A DNA stretch of 21,755 nt from Cladochytrium replicatum (Eukaryota > Chytridiomycota > Chytridiomycetes > Cladochytriales > Cladochytriaceae): contig JAHLKD010000171.1 of assembly GCA_025526935.1 (NCBI GenBank), positions 1 to 21,755 of the forward strand. Direction: 5' to 3'. Below, piece after piece: positions 1 through 9,525 of the stretch. The position numbers and the translations under genes are program-made. The notes under the pieces were generated by a model, which saw only the letters and a program-made list of their open reading frames with translations, had not been told where the DNA came from and searched no databases. Numbering within the stretch: the stretch's first letter is position 1; each line of letters begins with the position of its first letter.

Positions 1-141
1 TAACTAACCCTAACTAACCCTAACTAACCCTAACTAACCCTAACTAACCCTAACTAACCCTAACTAACCCTAACTAACCCTAACTAACCCTAACTAACCC
101 TAACTAACCACTAACTAACCCTAACTAACCCTAACTAAACC
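1..141. repeat. Telomere-like array, 10-nt unit TAACTAACCC
   Basis: Ten perfect consecutive TAACTAACCC units fill 1-100. An 11-nt variant with one extra A follows (101-111), then two perfect units (112-131) and a degenerate one (132-141) before unique sequence. The G-rich strand is the minus strand (TTAGTTAGGG reading leftward), which is the orientation expected for a chromosome end at position 1. The unit equals TTAG plus the canonical TTAGGG. The inner border carries the only irregular units, as is typical of real telomeres. Calling it a telomere is an inference from position, orientation and sequence type. Confidence 0.9.
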
Positions 142-167
142 AGCTACAAGAGAGATTGAGGAAGCAT

Positions 168-382
168 GAATTACAGTTGAAGCAGAATAAATTGCATCTG
201 GAAGGTCCGTCCATGGTTAATAAAAATGGGTTGGACGGTTCGTCCGCGCCTAATAAAAACGCGTTGGACGGTCCGTCCGTGGCTGATAAATTCGAGGTGG
301 ACGGTCCGTCCGCATTTAATAAATTCGCGTCGGACGGTCCGTCTGAATGTTATTAACATTCCGGCTTGGAATAACTGTTAGT
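168..382. repeat. Subtelomeric repeat copy A with 33-bp minisatellite
   Basis: This 215-bp block recurs at 1151-1332. It starts GAATTACAGTTGAAGCAG, then carries four 33-bp units that each contain the 13-bp palindrome GGACGGTCCGTCC or a variant, and ends with the 17-bp palindrome GAATGTTATTAACATTC followed by CGGCTTGGAATAACTGTTAGT. Because 33 bp is 11 codons, an open frame crosses it on the plus strand (156-356, with an LDGPS-like motif repeated every 11 residues). The minus strand is also open across 359-171. Neither frame resembles a known protein. I read it as a minisatellite-type subtelomeric repeat whose coding status is unknown. Confidence 0.85.
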
Positions 383-1150
383 TTTTACCTCAATACCCTT
401 TTTTGTGTTTCTCTGAATTTACGCCAGACCATTGTCTGACTAATGCTCTTCTCCTCTCAGTACTGCTTGCTGGTCTTCATTGTTGTTGTCTTCGTTGTTT
501 TCGTTCTGGTCGAGGTCATTGTCGTGGCTACACTTGTCATCTCACTGGTGTTGTTCTTCTCCTCTCCCGCCATCAGCTCCTCTTGGTGCCCTCTCTCATC
601 CTGTTCCCGCTCCTACATCGCTGACAAGGTAAGATGTTTTTACTACACGTTGCTACCAAAGTTTTCCATTCACTGTTTGATTTCCAACAAAAGGCACTTC
701 TCTCGTGCTGCTTGTGTTTGCTGTTGTGTCCAGGTAAGTTTGCTGTTGTCGTCAAGGTAAGTTTGCTGTTACAAATTATTTATATTACCACAAATGAGCA
801 CTCACCGTTTAATTTTCTTCATGTGTCGTAATAGTCTTTTCTGCTGTCCGATTTCTCCCTGGTCGGAAGGTGAGTTGACAGAATTATGTTTTTGTTTCAG
901 CAAATCCAACTAATCACGTGAATTGTACCAGAGTCTGGTAAGATTCACGTGACCTCCCTGAAAAAGGTATTTGAGAATCTTTTTTTTCCCACTCAAAATA
1001 GAAGATGTGGGGTGCAAAAGCTTTGAAGTAGCAAAAGCAAAACTCTCCAAACCAATCTTCTGATCTGTCACATTTCTCCTTTTCTCGACATCTGCTCTTT
1101 TTTTGCAGTTCCAAATTCAGTAGTGTCGCCATTTTTAACCTTTCCCCTGT
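383..1150 (+). other. Spacer rich in splice signals, no assignable gene
   Basis: This 768-bp spacer separates the two subtelomeric repeats. On the plus strand it holds well-formed splice signals: acceptor-like CTCCTCTCAG near 459, donors AAGGTAAGAT near 626, CAGGTAAGTT near 733, AAGGTAAGTT near 756 and AAGGTGAGTT near 868, and acceptors TTTGTTTCAG ending at 900 and TTTTTTTGCAG near 1109. A frame at 443-760 encodes a strongly hydrophobic, Val/Leu/Phe-rich stretch that could be one membrane span. No family is recognisable. It could be a decayed multi-exon gene or a spliced non-coding transcript. Confidence 0.4.
716..770 (+). repeat. 22/23-bp tandem repeat containing splice donors
   Basis: The unit GTTTGCTGTTGT...AAGGTAA occurs at 716-737, 738-760 and, partially, 761-770. 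Each full copy ends in a consensus 5' splice site (CAG|GTAAGT or AAG|GTAAGT), so the repeat duplicates a donor rather than neutral sequence. Confidence 0.75.
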
Positions 1151-1332
1151 GAATTACAGTTGAAGCAGAATAAATTGCATCTGGAAGGTCCGTCCATGGT
1201 TAATAAGAACAGGTTGGACGGTCCGTCCGCGCCTAATAAAAACGCGTTGGACAGTCTGTCTGTGGCTAATAAATTCGCGTTGGACAGTCCGTCCGAATGT
1301 TATTAACATTCCGGCTTGGAATAACTGTTAGT
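1151..1332. repeat. Subtelomeric repeat copy B with 33-bp minisatellite
   Basis: This is the second copy of the block at 168-382, with the same start (GAATTACAGTTGAAGCAG) and the same end (CGGCTTGGAATAACTGTTAGT). It is 182 bp long, exactly 33 bp shorter than copy A, and has three internal units instead of four. The plus-strand frame stays open through the block and stops at the same TAA in the terminal palindrome, but no in-frame ATG precedes the block after an upstream stop. Several GGACGG sites are altered to GGACAG, so this copy has diverged more. Confidence 0.85.
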
Positions 1333-2356
1333 ATTGCAATGGTATAGCACGGTCGCAGCACGAGCCAGCACACAGAGACATTCAGCAATTTCACAAGTTT
1401 CAATCATCTAATCTATGACACTGTGGCTATGATGCAATTGGTGTGGTTGATTGGGGATGGTTTCTCTTTGCCGGAACTCACTCCTCTTATAGTCCACGAA
1501 CAATATTAAGATTTGTGGTTATTTCGAATGCTTTGATTTCAGATGGATGATGCAAAATTTGTCTTCTGTAGTGCTGTGCGTGGCGAGTGTTGGTTTGGTG
1601 GCAGAAGAGCACGTTCAAAGTCTCAGAACGGAAGTGACTCTGATAAAGACCCTTGTAGCCGAGTTGCAACCCCACGGATGCTGGTACAACGGATAACGTT
1701 AGGCTGACGCATGGCAGACAAAATTGCCGTTAGCGTTCGACATTGTTCGGCGAGATCAGAGGTGATTTCCTCTGCTCAGATACTGGACCGTACAACCACA
1801 ATCTTCTTTTTGGGAACGTTGTGCGACTGTGCAGAAAGGAAGTCCTTGTGCTGCTGTGCGTGATTCACACCCAAGGCTTCGTGCAGCGTCGAAGCCTGCC
1901 TTCTTTGAATCAGAATGTCGAACATGGAGATAAAGTTAGCTCACACTACATATTTTTTCTGAACATGAAGAGGTCATAAGCCGGCCAGCTGCACGGCTTT
2001 GCTGAAGATAAGTAACAACACTAATTTTGATGAGATATACACAAGTTAAACATGGGAGGGAATCAAGATACACGCAAAAAAGAAAGGGTTCACCATTACC
2101 TGCCATCACACTCGACTTTTTCCCCCCCAAAAAATAAACAAAACTCGTTTCTCAAAGAAGTAGCAACACCAGCACAAACACACAAGACAAAAAGCACTGC
2201 TCGGATACCAGGAAAGTACAAGAGAGCAAAAGCCGCGAAAACAAGTTCAACAAAACGCAATCGGCAAGGGAGGAAAAGATAAAGAGTTCTTCCTTTAAAA
2301 ACTGTCCGCGCATTTCTGCTTCAATCATTCTCTTGCCCGCTCCCTCCCTGTCGCAT
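1333..2356. other. No recognisable gene
   Basis: I see no known protein family, RNA gene or repeat here. A 48-codon plus-strand frame at 1550-1696 begins with a hydrophobic stretch (MQNLSSVVLCVASVGLV) that would suit a signal peptide and lies just after an acceptor-like TTTGATTTCAG. It is too short to call a gene. The last ~300 bp are purine-rich on the plus strand and probably include the 3' untranslated region of the RING gene on the minus strand. Confidence 0.4.
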
Positions 2357-4550
2357 TCATCCGCCTCGCCTCCCCCCCCTCTCCATCAGCACAATCTCCT
2401 GCTCCGCATCCCTTCTCCTCCGCCCAATCCGCACCATCGGAGCCCTCAGCCGCCCAAAACTCCTCCTCCTCCGCTCCGCGTTCACCCCAACCCGATCCTG
2501 CACAACCACAACCGCAGGCCCTGTCGTGGTCGTCGCTTGCCCCTGTCCTTGTGCGCCCCCCCCGTCCTCGTCCTCATCGTCCACCGGAATCCCAAGAAAA
2601 CTCCTCAGATCCACCCTGCACAGCGGACACGCACAGCTCTGCTCGGCCAACCACACGTCGACGCACTCCTTGTGGAACACGTGTTCGCACGAAGGTAGCA
2701 CGCGCACCGCGTCGCCATCGTCGAAGCGCTCGAGACAGATCGAGCAAAGGGGTTTGGTCGGGTCGTGAAGTGTGGATGCGCGGGATCGCACACTCACGGC
2801 GCGTGTTGGGGGATAGACGTGTGTTGTTGACGAGTACGCAGGCTCGAGATCGATGGTCACGAGCTCAGGTGTCGGTTCAAGGACGGGGGGGTGCGGAGGC
2901 GAGGTGCTCGAGAGGTTCGAGTTGGATGGTGTGCTTGTGGTGAGGTTCGATTTCGATGGGATTCTAGAGAGAATGGGCTTGGACGGCGTGCTGGATGGAG
3001 TGCCAGAAAGTGTGTGTGGATTTGGAGGGTGTGCAGGTGAGGGTCGACTTGGTCTCGCCATTTGAAGACGTTCCCTCCTCCGTCGTTGCTACCAGTTTCG
3101 CCTCCTTTGTCTCCTTCGCTTCGTCCTTCACCTCAACCTTTGCTCCTTCCGCCTCCTTCTCTCCCCCTCCTTCTTCGTCGTCGTCCTCGAAATACTCCCC
3201 CTTGCGACGGAGCTCCGAAAGCCACCAGGAACGCGTAAATACCCTCTCCGGGATCTTTTTGATCGCGTCGGCACTCAACACGGGCCGTCTCTGCAATTGA
3301 AACGGCGTGTTTTCGATCCCAGCTGGCGCAAGTCCCATCTGCTGCCTTCTGGCCATCAGGTCACGCATGCGCCTGCGAACGCGCCATTGGAGGTACACTG
3401 ACGTAGGGACCCAGATCCCCAGCACGACAGCGATGCCAACGAGCCCGAGTCGAAGAAACTCGTCCATGGCGTTCGTGTCGGTCTTGAGCTCAACGGAGAA
3501 CGAGAGCCGAATGGCCTGGTTGATGCTCGTGGCGCGCATGTCCTTGAGAGCCTGGATGTTGGTCAGAGTGACGTTGGGGCGGGAGATGAAGGCAGTCGCG
3601 TAGTGGTTTGAGTAGAAGGTCGAGGAGAGGTTGGCGGATTCGAGAAGGTCTTCGGGATCGAGGAAACCAGACGAAGTGCGGGCACTGTCTCGGAGGAGGG
3701 CGTAGTCGTTCGGGTAGGCCGTGACGATGGCGGGAACGGTGAAAGGGGAGTCGTAGTCCTCGGCAAAGACCTTTTGGAGGTCGGATTTGTAAAACGCATC
3801 GACAGCAAACTGGGATTGGGAGGCGAAGATAAAGACAGCGACGAGAGATGCATTGAGAGAGGAGGAGGTGATGCGGGTCATGCGGGTGGTCATGGAGAGT
3901 CTGCATGCATTAGGCAGACCCTTATCGGCGAAATTGACCACACCGATGAGCGGATAGCCAGAGCTCAGTAGAGACCAGCCAGTGCGGGAATAGGTGATGC
4001 AGCCGTCACCGAGATCGACGAGGAGGCCAGCAACAGTGGGCGAGTTTGAGCCGACCCCGATGGTGGTGGGTCTGTTGTATGCAGAGCCAGAGATCTGCAT
4101 GGACTGGAAGTTGTACAGAGCGTTGACCACAGTGAGGTTCAGGATGTTAGGAAAATCTCCAGTGACGATGGAAGGACTTGGGATGGAGTAAGACGAGTTT
4201 GAGCCAGGGGATGAAGAGAGGGTCGAGTTTGCATCGGCCCACGGAAGTGGTTTAAGGACGGCAGATGTGTCGACGGAAGCGCCAAGACCGTTCGTAGCGT
4301 AGGCATCGTACTTTCTGTTTGCATCAGATACGTTGTTTGACGAGTAGCCTGAGGAGTAGGAGGGCGGAGTCCAGTTGGCACCCTGGTTCCCTAAAGAGTT
4401 GTTCCGCACATCATCGGTGTCGATGACAAACGGAACGTAGGGATGGCCCGAGCCGTTCGCAGCGACAGCCGCTGCATCAATGAAGAGGAGCGCTAGAAGC
4501 ACCAGCAGTCCATTGCTCCGACGACTCCAATCGCCGTCCGGGAACCCCAT
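2357..4550 (-). CDS. PA-TM-RING (RNF13/GRAIL-type) E3 ubiquitin ligase, frame junction unresolved
   Basis: Probably a membrane E3 ubiquitin ligase of the endosome/vacuole pathway. The first frame (4550-2964) gives a signal peptide (hydrophobic LLVLLALLFIDAAAVAA), a Ser/Asn-rich N-glycosylatable lumenal region, a protease-associated domain (about residues 130-260), one transmembrane span (about 368-388, LGLVGIAVVLGIWVP) and a charged cytosolic tail. The second frame (3088-2357) is Ser/Pro-rich and then carries a complete C3H2C3 RING-H2: CSIC, CEHVFHKEC, CPLC. This PA-TM-RING order is the family's standard architecture, so I treat it as one gene. The frames overlap at 3088-2964, and joining them needs an intron whose length is 1 modulo 3, or an indel. 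The best acceptor is TTCTCTCTAG ending at 2964, but available donors (GTCTTC at 3069, GTCGAC at 3048) are poor. The alternative is two separate or broken genes. Confidence 0.75.
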
Positions 4551-4685
4551 CGGTTATCCGTAGCTGTGCTTCAGGAGCGGGTGAGAATTTATTTTCATTG
4601 AGAGAATCAGATTCAACGCCTGAAAAAAACAAACATAGACTTCATCACCACTTTAATAACTGGCAACTGCAAAAAAGACCCGCCA

Positions 4686-6073
4686 TCAGTTCCCTGGGGC
4701 GGCCTTCTGGGCATCCACAGGCTTTCCAGCTAGAGCCTTTGATTGGGTTGGCTTTACCCCCGAACTGTCACCATTGTCCGATCCGCTTGTCACACTGGTT
4801 TCAACATCGGTCTTCGAGACAGGTCCGAAAACCTCTCGGGCTACGTCCCTTCTGGCAATTTCGCCGATTTGTGCATTGAACGAGTTTTCTGGAACCTTTC
4901 GGACAACGAACTGGTAGTACCACAGTCCAACGGTCAAAATGACGACAACGATGCTGGTAATGTAAGGCACGTAGTACGGGTATGAGGATGAAGCGCTTTT
5001 GGGCGGATAGAAAGCAAGTACCAGCTGGTAAAGCGCAAACAAGATGTAGAGGGATGCTACAACAAGAGGATCTCTGACAGGGCGGCAGATGTCAGGCTCA
5101 CGACGACGGATCCTAAGGCTCCAACAACAGCCAATAGCGCGAAAACAGCTCCTCTGTAGCCGGCGAAGGTCACGATGAAGGAGAAAACTGAGCCTGGCGG
5201 TGGCGCGAACAGGAAGACCAGCACGAGAATGTAGAGACCAAGTATTGCTGCAATCGGGCTAGTTGGTACGCTTGTCTACATGGTTGAAGAACTTTGCGAA
5301 AGAAAGAAGTCCTTCACGACTGGTTTCCAGAATAACTCGAGAGCCAATGTAGGATCGATGAGGAGAAGACGAAGAGCGAAAGCGCGATCAGTGCGGGAAG
5401 GACAACGAATTCCGAATGTGCTGCCAATGGCCTTGGTGAAGAAGTTGGCAGCAATGGTCCGGTTTGATGCGTTGATTTCTGCCTTTATAAGCACACTATT
5501 CTGTTGAATCATGTTAGCTTGATAGTGATTGCATTGATGTGGATTTCAAGCAATGGTCCGGTTTGATGCGTTGATTTCTGCCTTTATAAGCACACTATTC
5601 TGTTGAATCATGTTAGCTTGATAGTGATTGCATTGATGTGGATTTCAAAATTTACCTAAAGTATGAAAGATTGGCAAGAAGGTAGAGTATGGTGGTGCTG
5701 CCCAACCCAAGACTAGCAGCTTTAGGAAGGTTGCGAATCGGTAAATAAGTGATACTTACTGGACTTCGTCGAGGATATAGTTCACATGGGCCCAACCGCC
5801 GTAAGCAAATATGACGTAGTACATGGCCAAAACGTAGCTTCCAGGGTCAGATGCGCTGTTTTCGAAGGTAATCTTCTTGACCAGTCCAGGGTTTCGGCTT
5901 GAAATCCGCCACTGATTGCAACAATCCCAGTTATGACAACCATGGCGAGCAAAAGAGTTGAGGGTGATTGGCTGACATTGAAAAGTCCGGCTTCGAATCG
6001 CAAGAGGAGCCGTTTCGGCATATTTCCGGTGGTTGCGCTCAGTGCCAGCTTCCAAGTTGTTTTCGGCGGACAT
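4686..6073 (-). pseudogene. LAT/APC-type amino-acid permease pseudogene
   Basis: Fragments of an APC-superfamily amino-acid transporter lie in the expected order but in changing frames: LLLAMVVITGIVAISGGFQAE (TM5-like, near 5950), a TM6-like AMYYVIFAYGGWAHVNYILDE (near 5790), RNLPKAASLGLGS plus ILYLLANLSYF (near 5700), VLPALIALSLFVF (near 5390), HVDKR and SPIAAILGLYILVL (near 5260), LRIRRREPDICRPV (near 5100) and the C-terminal span and tail (5042-4686). At least five disruptions are visible: a frameshift near 5885; a GTAAGT donor at 5758 with no good acceptor before the next coding segment; and frameshifts near 5415, 5270 and 5125. TM1-4 are not found upstream, so it is also 5'-truncated. 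It lies tail-to-head behind the RING gene. Family assignment is from motif order only. Confidence 0.85.
5451..5648. repeat. Perfect 99-bp tandem duplication inside the permease pseudogene
   Basis: Positions 5451-5549 and 5550-5648 are identical over 99 bp. On the minus strand each copy contains an intron 3' end (branch-like GCTAAC, then TTCAACAGAATAG) and the first ~45 bp of the next exon. The donor at 5655 (AG|GTAAAT) could pair with the acceptor ending at 5595 (61-bp intron, soon reaching an in-frame TGA) or with the one ending at 5496 (160-bp intron, frame kept). Complete identity implies a recent event. Confidence 0.95.
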
Positions 6074-6676
6074 CGATTCTACACAGCTGCTTGCGAAAAG
6101 TAGCAGTAGCGACAGTTTTGTATATGATCCTCACTTAATGGTATTACAAGCATGTTATCTGGAATCTTTTAAAGTCGCCATTATGTTGAAATTAAGCAGG
6201 TGCAATGGAGAAATGGAACTTTTTGCTTCTGTATGTCCTCCATTTTGATGAATTTTGCGTCTTCCTTGAAAAGTTTAGGACGCTCTAGTTTCAGATCGCA
6301 GTGATCGAAATTGTTAAAATGAGGATTGGCTACTCGGGTTTGCGAAGGCAGTATTGGTAAGACATTTGAATTCCATGCAATCCTGATTCCCTTGGAATGC
6401 CCTCATTCTATAACAAACTGCACGGAAATGAATATCACCAACGAACAATGTGTGAGAATTCCCAACCAAGTTAACAAGTTAAGCGGACGGTCAAGGTGTA
6501 TCGCCAATCACTTTACGGAAGTCTTTATGCTTTGATTTCAAACATCGGCTGTGATGCAATCTTATCTGATGCATTCTTATCTAATTGCCGAGGAGATTAC
6601 AACGTCAATCATAAGTAGAGCGTGATGCTTAGAGCCAGTCTGTTCAACCACCCAAAACTTCCATCCGATTCAAAGT
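6074..6676. other. Intergenic, no recognisable feature
   Basis: I looked here for the missing N-terminal half of the permease and for the 5' part of the dioxygenase and found neither. The short open frames on both strands show no domain signatures. The stretch separates two divergently oriented pseudogenes. Confidence 0.4.
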
Positions 6677-7680
6677 ATGGCCGTCGCAGTTGACGAAATT
6701 CGGGAACAGTATGCTACACCTCTTAATACAACCGTCTCAAGGAACCTCACCGCGAACGAGATTCTCGAAGTACCCTCTCGACTATACGATTAGTTACTCG
6801 CCTAACCGCTCCGAATGGATTGAGCGCTAGACAGATCAATATGTGCCAAAGGGTAAGTATTTTCCTGCCCAAAGGTTTCCCTGAGAAGATCGAGTCGCCT
6901 TCGGTATGGTAGTTTGTTCATACGAACAGTTTATAAACATACTTTCTTGTTCAGGTTTGGGATGCTTTTGAGCTCCAAAACCAGCCTGAGTGCTGGATCT
7001 ACCACTTGAGCCTCAGGTCGCTTCGATTGGACTCGTGTACAACGACATCGCAAAGTACTGTCCAGATGTTGTTCGTACACTCGGTTCGAACTGGCTTCTT
7101 GACAAGTAAGTCGGATCGCATCTACAGCTTACAGAGCATACGTAACCTACTCGACTGTGCAGCTCAAACTACCCGCACGGGAAGGCCGGTGACTTTGCCA
7201 ATAGTCCTTTGCTCTACTACGAGAAAAACCGAACCGTGGCAGCGATGGCGCCGATAAGCGGCAGGCTACGGTATTCGGGGTCACCACAAGTCTCTTCCTC
7301 GCGCAACTGAAGAGCACTTCCACACTCTCAACTTCCTTGGGAAGAGCACGGCCTGACCATCGGAATCCGGAGAGGTGAAATTCAGGTAGAGTCTTGCACA
7401 TCATTTCAGAGAAAGTGTTGACACTCTTGAATTACTTCTTAAATAACTACGAGGTGTTCCATGCGCGTCAAGACTACGAAGACAGCGAGAAAAACACGAA
7501 TGTAAATTGAAATAACAGCTTCTCAAATGCTGACAGGACGTTGCCAATCGTCACCTCGTTCGACTTTGGTTGAAATCCGAACGCATTGAATGGAAGATCA
7601 GCGAGAACTTGAATGGGAAGAAGGAACCATACGAGAGCAACGGAACGGAGAAGTGGAACTTTGAAGACGCATCACTGTAA
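6677..7680 (+). pseudogene. TauD/TfdA-family 2-oxoglutarate/Fe(II) dioxygenase pseudogene
   Basis: A decayed fungal TauD-like oxygenase. Segments appear in family order: EVPSRLYD then SYSPNRSEWIER near 6770-6830; a core FGMLLSSKTSLSAGS and GLVYNDIAKYCPDVVRTL (6956-7105); SPLLYYEKNRTVAAM (exon from 7163); EEHGLTIGIRRGEIQ (ending 7385); FLNNYEVFHARQDYED (7436-7501), which holds the distal Fe-binding His; and RHLVRLWLKSERIEW with the 2-oxoglutarate-binding Arg, ending at TAA 7678-7680. Introns are visible at about 6852-6954, 7106-7162 and 7502-7536. Disruptions include a frameshift near 6792, in-frame TAG near 6830 and TGA at 7007, an extra G at 7016 and two frameshifts near 7300-7345. The N-terminal HxD motif is not found, so the 5' end is lost or too diverged. 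Substrate cannot be inferred. Confidence 0.8.
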
Positions 7681-8652
7681 ACAACTTCTGTAAAACGATC
7701 AATGAACATGTTTACCAGTCGAACAATGTTTTCGTATCGCTGATGCTATTGCAAAAATATATCTTTATGTTTTACGTAAATCACATCCTGTTTATCATGG
7801 AAGCGTCAGAATTTGTTCCAGTCTCATACTATGGAGAACGGACCGTACGATGACTGAACTTTTGCTCAAAAATCGAAACAATGACCGGGAATTATAATGT
7901 CGACGTCGACCTGGATTTTCTGCAAGATGGCAGCTTTTGCTCAAATCGCGCCAGCACCATGTTGATCTTCATCAATCAAAACTCTAGTGGTTTCCCTATT
8001 CACATCTGCTATTTTTTTGCGGCGGACGTTGGTGTGTTTGAGAGAGAAATTCTCTGATTCTCGGACATATGACTACTTAAATTGTGCAACAATCACCTAG
8101 GATGATGGTGCAACTCGACGATCACTCCGAGCGGTTAGGATCAACCTATTAGATTTTGAAAACATCGCATATATAGGTTAGCTCCACTGTCATTCAGAGT
8201 TGGAGGTGCCCGCTCGCACTGGTATACACTAGTGCAGATCCTGAGTAGACCCACGGACAAGTGGGGTGGTTGCGATGTGGCCCTTTTCTATTTGCTATGT
8301 CCATAGACAAACCATAATCCAAAGGAAGGAGTTCGATCTGGACAATGTTGTCGTCGAAGGAATGCTGCAATAGGGAAACATTGGATTGCGAATACTTTGC
8401 AGTAGCCGAGTGTGATCATAATGAATTGGGTGGGAGAAATGCCATGAATTTTGTGTGGCAAGCAGTGATAAACTCGTTATATTTGACTAATCGTCAAAAT
8501 CTGGGTTGATACAATTGGAAACGCATACACCATTTAGCTCGATGAACCAGCTGCTCTCCAACCAGTCAGCTTACTCTCCGAATTTCCGGTGATTTTTATC
8601 ATTCACACCCCTAAACAATAACTTCTGTGGAGAGGCCCGGACTCGATCCACC
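7681..8652. other. Intergenic, no recognisable feature
   Basis: About 970 bp with no long frame, no family motif and no obvious repeat on either strand. It separates the dioxygenase pseudogene from the LOR gene array. Confidence 0.4.
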
Positions 8653-9268
8653 ATGCTTGAACAATCTGATGTAGAGGGGAACCAAGTCTCGTCCCATTAC
8701 AACAGCTAACCCTAGCAATTTCGTTCGGCTTTCTCCGCTGTACCCAGTGGTCCATGATAAAAAGTACATGGCGTTGTGACCCTCATGACAAATCCGAAAC
8801 CTTCACAGTCACAAATCAAACCACAAAAGAAGTCCTTTTCCGCACCCGCCGCGGTTCCCAGTCCCTCTTCGTCATAGAGGACCACATCACAAAGCAAATC
8901 ATTGGCAAAATGAACCTAAATGTATTCGGAGGCGAGAAGGACGTATTGGATGCGGAGAGGCAGCAGCTCTACCACGTGGAAAGGAAGTTAGAGGGTGAAT
9001 GGGAGAAGGAAGATGGGGCTTTCACGGCGGGAGTGAAGAATACACTGGACGGACTGGATTATGAGATCACTTGAAGATTTAGTATGAAACTGGAAAGTGG
9101 GAATATTATCTTGAATGGAGCGAAGAAGACGTTGGCGTTGTGTGAGAGGATCGACGACAAGAGGCTGATAACAAGTACTCGTATCTGATCAGCATTGCGG
9201 AGGGGATGGACATGGTGTTGGTTTTGCCGTTAATATCGCTAGCACATGGTGGGAAGTCGAAGCTGTAA
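8653..9268 (+). pseudogene. LURP-one-related/Tubby-like gene, array copy 1, pseudogene
   Basis: This is a paralogue of the intact gene at 9526-10196. Matching segments in order: first-exon-like ATGCTTGAACAATC (8653), LSPLYPVVHDKKYMA (from 8729), the longest frame at 8754-9074 (TFTVTNQTTKEVLFRTRRGS, QQLYHVERKLEGEW, TAGVKNTLDGLDYEI), YETGKWEYYLEW, AKKTLALCERIDDK, and YSYLISIAEGMDMVLVLPL ending with TAA at 9266-9268. Damage: the donor after the first exon reads GGGAAC where the intact copy has GTACGT; the acceptor reads TTCGG where the intact copy ends in CAG; there is a frameshift near 8775, an in-frame TGA at 9072 and two or three further shifts to 9175. The family role is poorly defined, a phospholipid-scramblase/Tubby-like beta barrel. 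Confidence 0.8.
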
Positions 9269-9525
9269 GAAATTGCAAATTTGAGTTTTCTCTGGTTTCT
9301 TTTGGTTTTAGACGTTACCCGCAAATTACACTAAACGCTGACACACAAATTCAATGGGTTTTTAAGGAGTCGCAACAGGCAAACTTGAAAGAAGTCAGGT
9401 TTGATTTTAGGTGGAGTACCTCGTTACCTTCATTCTTTGCATGTTGTGCATGATAACAACCGAAGTCGCTCACAGCCCCAGATTCTTTAAAATCCTCGCA
9501 AACTGCCACCGAAATCATAGCTAAC

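Noticed and set aside
168-1332. Reading the two subtelomeric blocks as LTRs of an element spanning 383-1150.
   Set aside because: They lack TG...CA ends, a primer site, a polypurine tract and a target duplication, and the interior encodes nothing element-like.
2052-2282. Lys/Arg-rich 76-codon frame as a small basic protein.
   Set aside because: It results from purine-rich, probably untranslated sequence, with no repeat or domain and no splice or promoter context.
2333-2943. Long plus-strand open frames opposite the RING gene.
   Set aside because: They are Pro/Arg-rich shadows of the GC-rich RING coding strand without domain content.
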